A stretch of 8,473 bases of DNA, from NCBI GenBank assembly GCA_964577995.1, contig CAZOBP010000127.1, forward strand, positions 1 to 8,473. The letters are read 5' to 3'. Numbering within the stretch: position 1 is the stretch's first letter; each line of letters opens with the position of its first letter. Both the position numbers and the translations under genes were made by a program. Positions 7,751 to 8,473 of the stretch are shown here, piece by piece. This DNA comes from JAUVXJ01 sp964577995. GTDB taxonomy: Bacteria; Chloroflexota; Anaerolineae; UBA7937; B3-Chlor. The notes below the pieces were generated by a model that was not told the DNA's origin, ran no database searches, and saw only the letters and a list, made by a program, of their open reading frames with translations.

Positions 7751-7768
7751 ATTCTCGAATATAAGAAT
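7751..7768. promoter_or_regulatory. Probable ArsR operator (AT-rich inverted repeat)
   Basis: ATTCT at 7751-7755 and AGAAT at 7764-7768 form an inverted repeat with an 8-bp spacer. A smaller palindrome, ATTC-TC-GAAT (7751-7760), overlaps it. The site lies just past the -10 box, over the predicted transcript start, where ArsR/SmtB repressors typically bind their own promoters. The element is AT-rich, unlike its GC-rich surroundings. Binding by the ArsR protein encoded next to it is inferred from position and family behaviour. Confidence 0.6.
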
Positions 7769-7782
7769 AGGATGGAATACTC

Positions 7783-8103
7783 ATGGAGGAACACGGATAC
7801 AGGATCCAGGCGCGAATGGTCAAGGCGCTGGCCCATCCCACGCGGCTCCAGATGCTGGCGTTGCTCCGGGATGGCGAGCGGTGCGCCTGCGAGTTCGGGC
7901 CGCTCTTGGGGCTGGGGCAGGCCAACGTCTCGCAGCACCTTGCCGTGTTGCGCAGGGCGCAGCTAGTTCATACGCGGCGGGATGGGGTGCGCGTGATGTA
8001 CAGCCTCTCCGATCAGCGCACGAGCGGGGTGCTGGACACCCTGGCACACATCGCGCGCGACCAGTTCGTCGAGGCGGCCGCAGCCCTGGGGGAAGTGGCC
8101 TAG
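7783..8103 (+). CDS. ArsR/SmtB family metal(loid)-responsive transcriptional repressor
   Basis: This 106-aa protein has the usual size and plan of the family: a helical N-terminus with ALAHPTRLQMLALL (16-28), the winged-helix recognition region LGQANVSQHLAVLRRAQLV (43-61), a wing with RRDGVRVMYSL (64-74) and a C-terminal dimer helix. C34-A-C36 in ERCACEF occupies the place of the ELCVCDL metal site of arsenite and cadmium/lead sensors, so a thiol-binding metal or metalloid such as As(III) is the likely signal. In the family, apo-protein represses and metal binding releases DNA. The start is supported by AGGATGG 7 nt upstream; a possible ATG at 7772 has no better site. It precedes a DUF318-type permease, a common pairing. 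The exact metal cannot be told; a third cysteine ligand is not visible. Confidence 0.93.
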   Translation: MEEHGYRIQARMVKALAHPTRLQMLALLRDGERCACEFGPLLGLGQANVSQHLAVLRRAQLVHTRRDGVRVMYSLSDQRTSGVLDTLAHIARDQFVEAAAALGEVA

Positions 8104-8234
8104 AGAGATGGGACAGCCCAATCGAGAGAAGGCCCGCGCCTTGGAGCGTGCTGACAAGTGTTCGTGCGTTGGCGATCCCTTCAGCGGGATGCCTACCGAG
8201 TTGAGGCGGATACGAGGGAGAGTGTAGACTGAAT
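8104..8234 (+). other. Gap between arsR and permease gene
   Basis: The 131 bp contain no supported gene. A small stem ATCCC-TTCAGC-GGGAT lies near 8175-8190 and is not followed by a T-run, so it is not a convincing terminator. No good promoter was seen, so the permease is probably read from the arsR promoter. GAGGGAG (8214-8220) is the only Shine-Dalgarno-like stretch before the permease. Confidence 0.4.
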
Positions 8235-8473
8235 ATGGAGAACTGGATTCCTTTGATGATGACCCTCTTGCGTGGGGGATGGGCCAGCTTGGTGGAGTAT
8301 CTCTCCGCCCACGTGTTGATGTGCCTGGTTCCAGCCTTCTTCATCGCGGGGGCCATGAGTGCCCTGATACCCAAGGAGGCGATCACCAAGTACCTCGGGC
8401 GCGACGCGAAGCCCTGGATCGCCTACCCCGCGGCGGCGGTGTCCGGTTTTCTGCTGGCCGTCTGCTCCTGTAC
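8235..8473 (+). CDS. YraQ/DUF318-family permease, ArsP-like (5' part; 3' end outside window)
   Basis: 79 complete codons are visible from an ATG at 8235, open to the right edge. Residues about 22-45 (LSAHVLMCLVPAFFIAGAMSAL) and about 61-79 (WIAYPAAAVSGFLLAVCSC) are hydrophobic and look like the first membrane spans. The second ends in AVCSC followed by a Thr codon, the cysteine signature of the DUF318 permeases (PF03773), which include the organoarsenical exporter ArsP. GRDAKPWIAYPAAAVSG is also typical. The product should be a multi-span inner-membrane permease. With the ArsR regulator upstream, a role in arsenic or heavy-metal efflux is likely but the substrate is not proven. The ribosome site is weak: GAGGGAG lies 14 nt before the ATG. 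A CTG at 8229, in frame and 8 nt after that site, is an alternative start. Confidence 0.88.
   Translation, partial: MENWIPLMMTLLRGGWASLVEYLSAHVLMCLVPAFFIAGAMSALIPKEAITKYLGRDAKPWIAYPAAAVSGFLLAVCSC

Noticed and set aside
8170..8195. Hairpin between arsR and the permease as a terminator
   Set aside because: The stem is only 5 bp and there is no T-run after it.
7881..8204. Plus-strand open frame overlapping arsR in another frame
   Set aside because: Arg/Gly/Ala-rich shadow of the GC-rich arsR gene with no ribosome site.
1..8473. CRISPR array, tRNA, rRNA or insertion-sequence ends
   Set aside because: No regularly spaced repeats, tRNA-like cloverleaf, transposase or terminal inverted repeats were recognised on reading.

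Overview
The window is bacterial DNA of fairly high GC (about 58-60% by eye, tightly packed). It has two transcription units that diverge from a short control region at about 7490-7782. Nothing in it fixes the taxon. The near-consensus sigma70-type promoters, the GC content and the ArsR/YraQ-type permease pair would suit a Chloroflexota- or Firmicutes-like genome, but that is a weak guess.

Left and centre (1-7489, minus strand) is a three-gene anti-phage operon. In transcription order it encodes: (1) a type III-like restriction subunit, Res, with an SF2 DEAD/DEAH helicase and a C-terminal PD-(D/E)xK nuclease; (2) a large beta-class adenine-type DNA methyltransferase, Mod, of 934 aa with an unassigned C-terminal extension of about 400 residues; (3) a UvrD-type SF1 helicase fused at its N-terminus to a RelE/ParE-like toxin-fold domain, cut by the left window edge. 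The res-mod gap is 11 nt, with the mod Shine-Dalgarno inside it and the end of res. The mod stop and helicase start overlap (TGATG). The three products are therefore very probably made together. An extended -10 promoter with consensus -35 and -10 boxes and a 17-bp spacer (7623-7651) drives the operon through a leader of about 125 nt. That leader carries a 10-nt copy of the 16S rRNA anti-Shine-Dalgarno tail.

Right (7713-8473, plus strand) is a metal/metalloid-response unit. It has a consensus-like promoter with an operator-like inverted repeat just downstream, a 106-aa ArsR/SmtB repressor with a CxC metal-site motif, and the start of a YraQ/DUF318 (ArsP-like) permease that runs off the right edge.

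The expected working of the operon, inferred from the families, is as follows. Mod methylates adenines at its target and guides Res, which translocates and cuts unmethylated DNA. The RelE-UvrD protein is an added helicase, possibly for processing DNA after cleavage or for a toxin-like back-up response. The combination differs from textbook type III R-M in gene order (res before mod), Mod size and the third gene. It is the most interesting item in the window. All motifs examined in the visible parts of the genes look intact.
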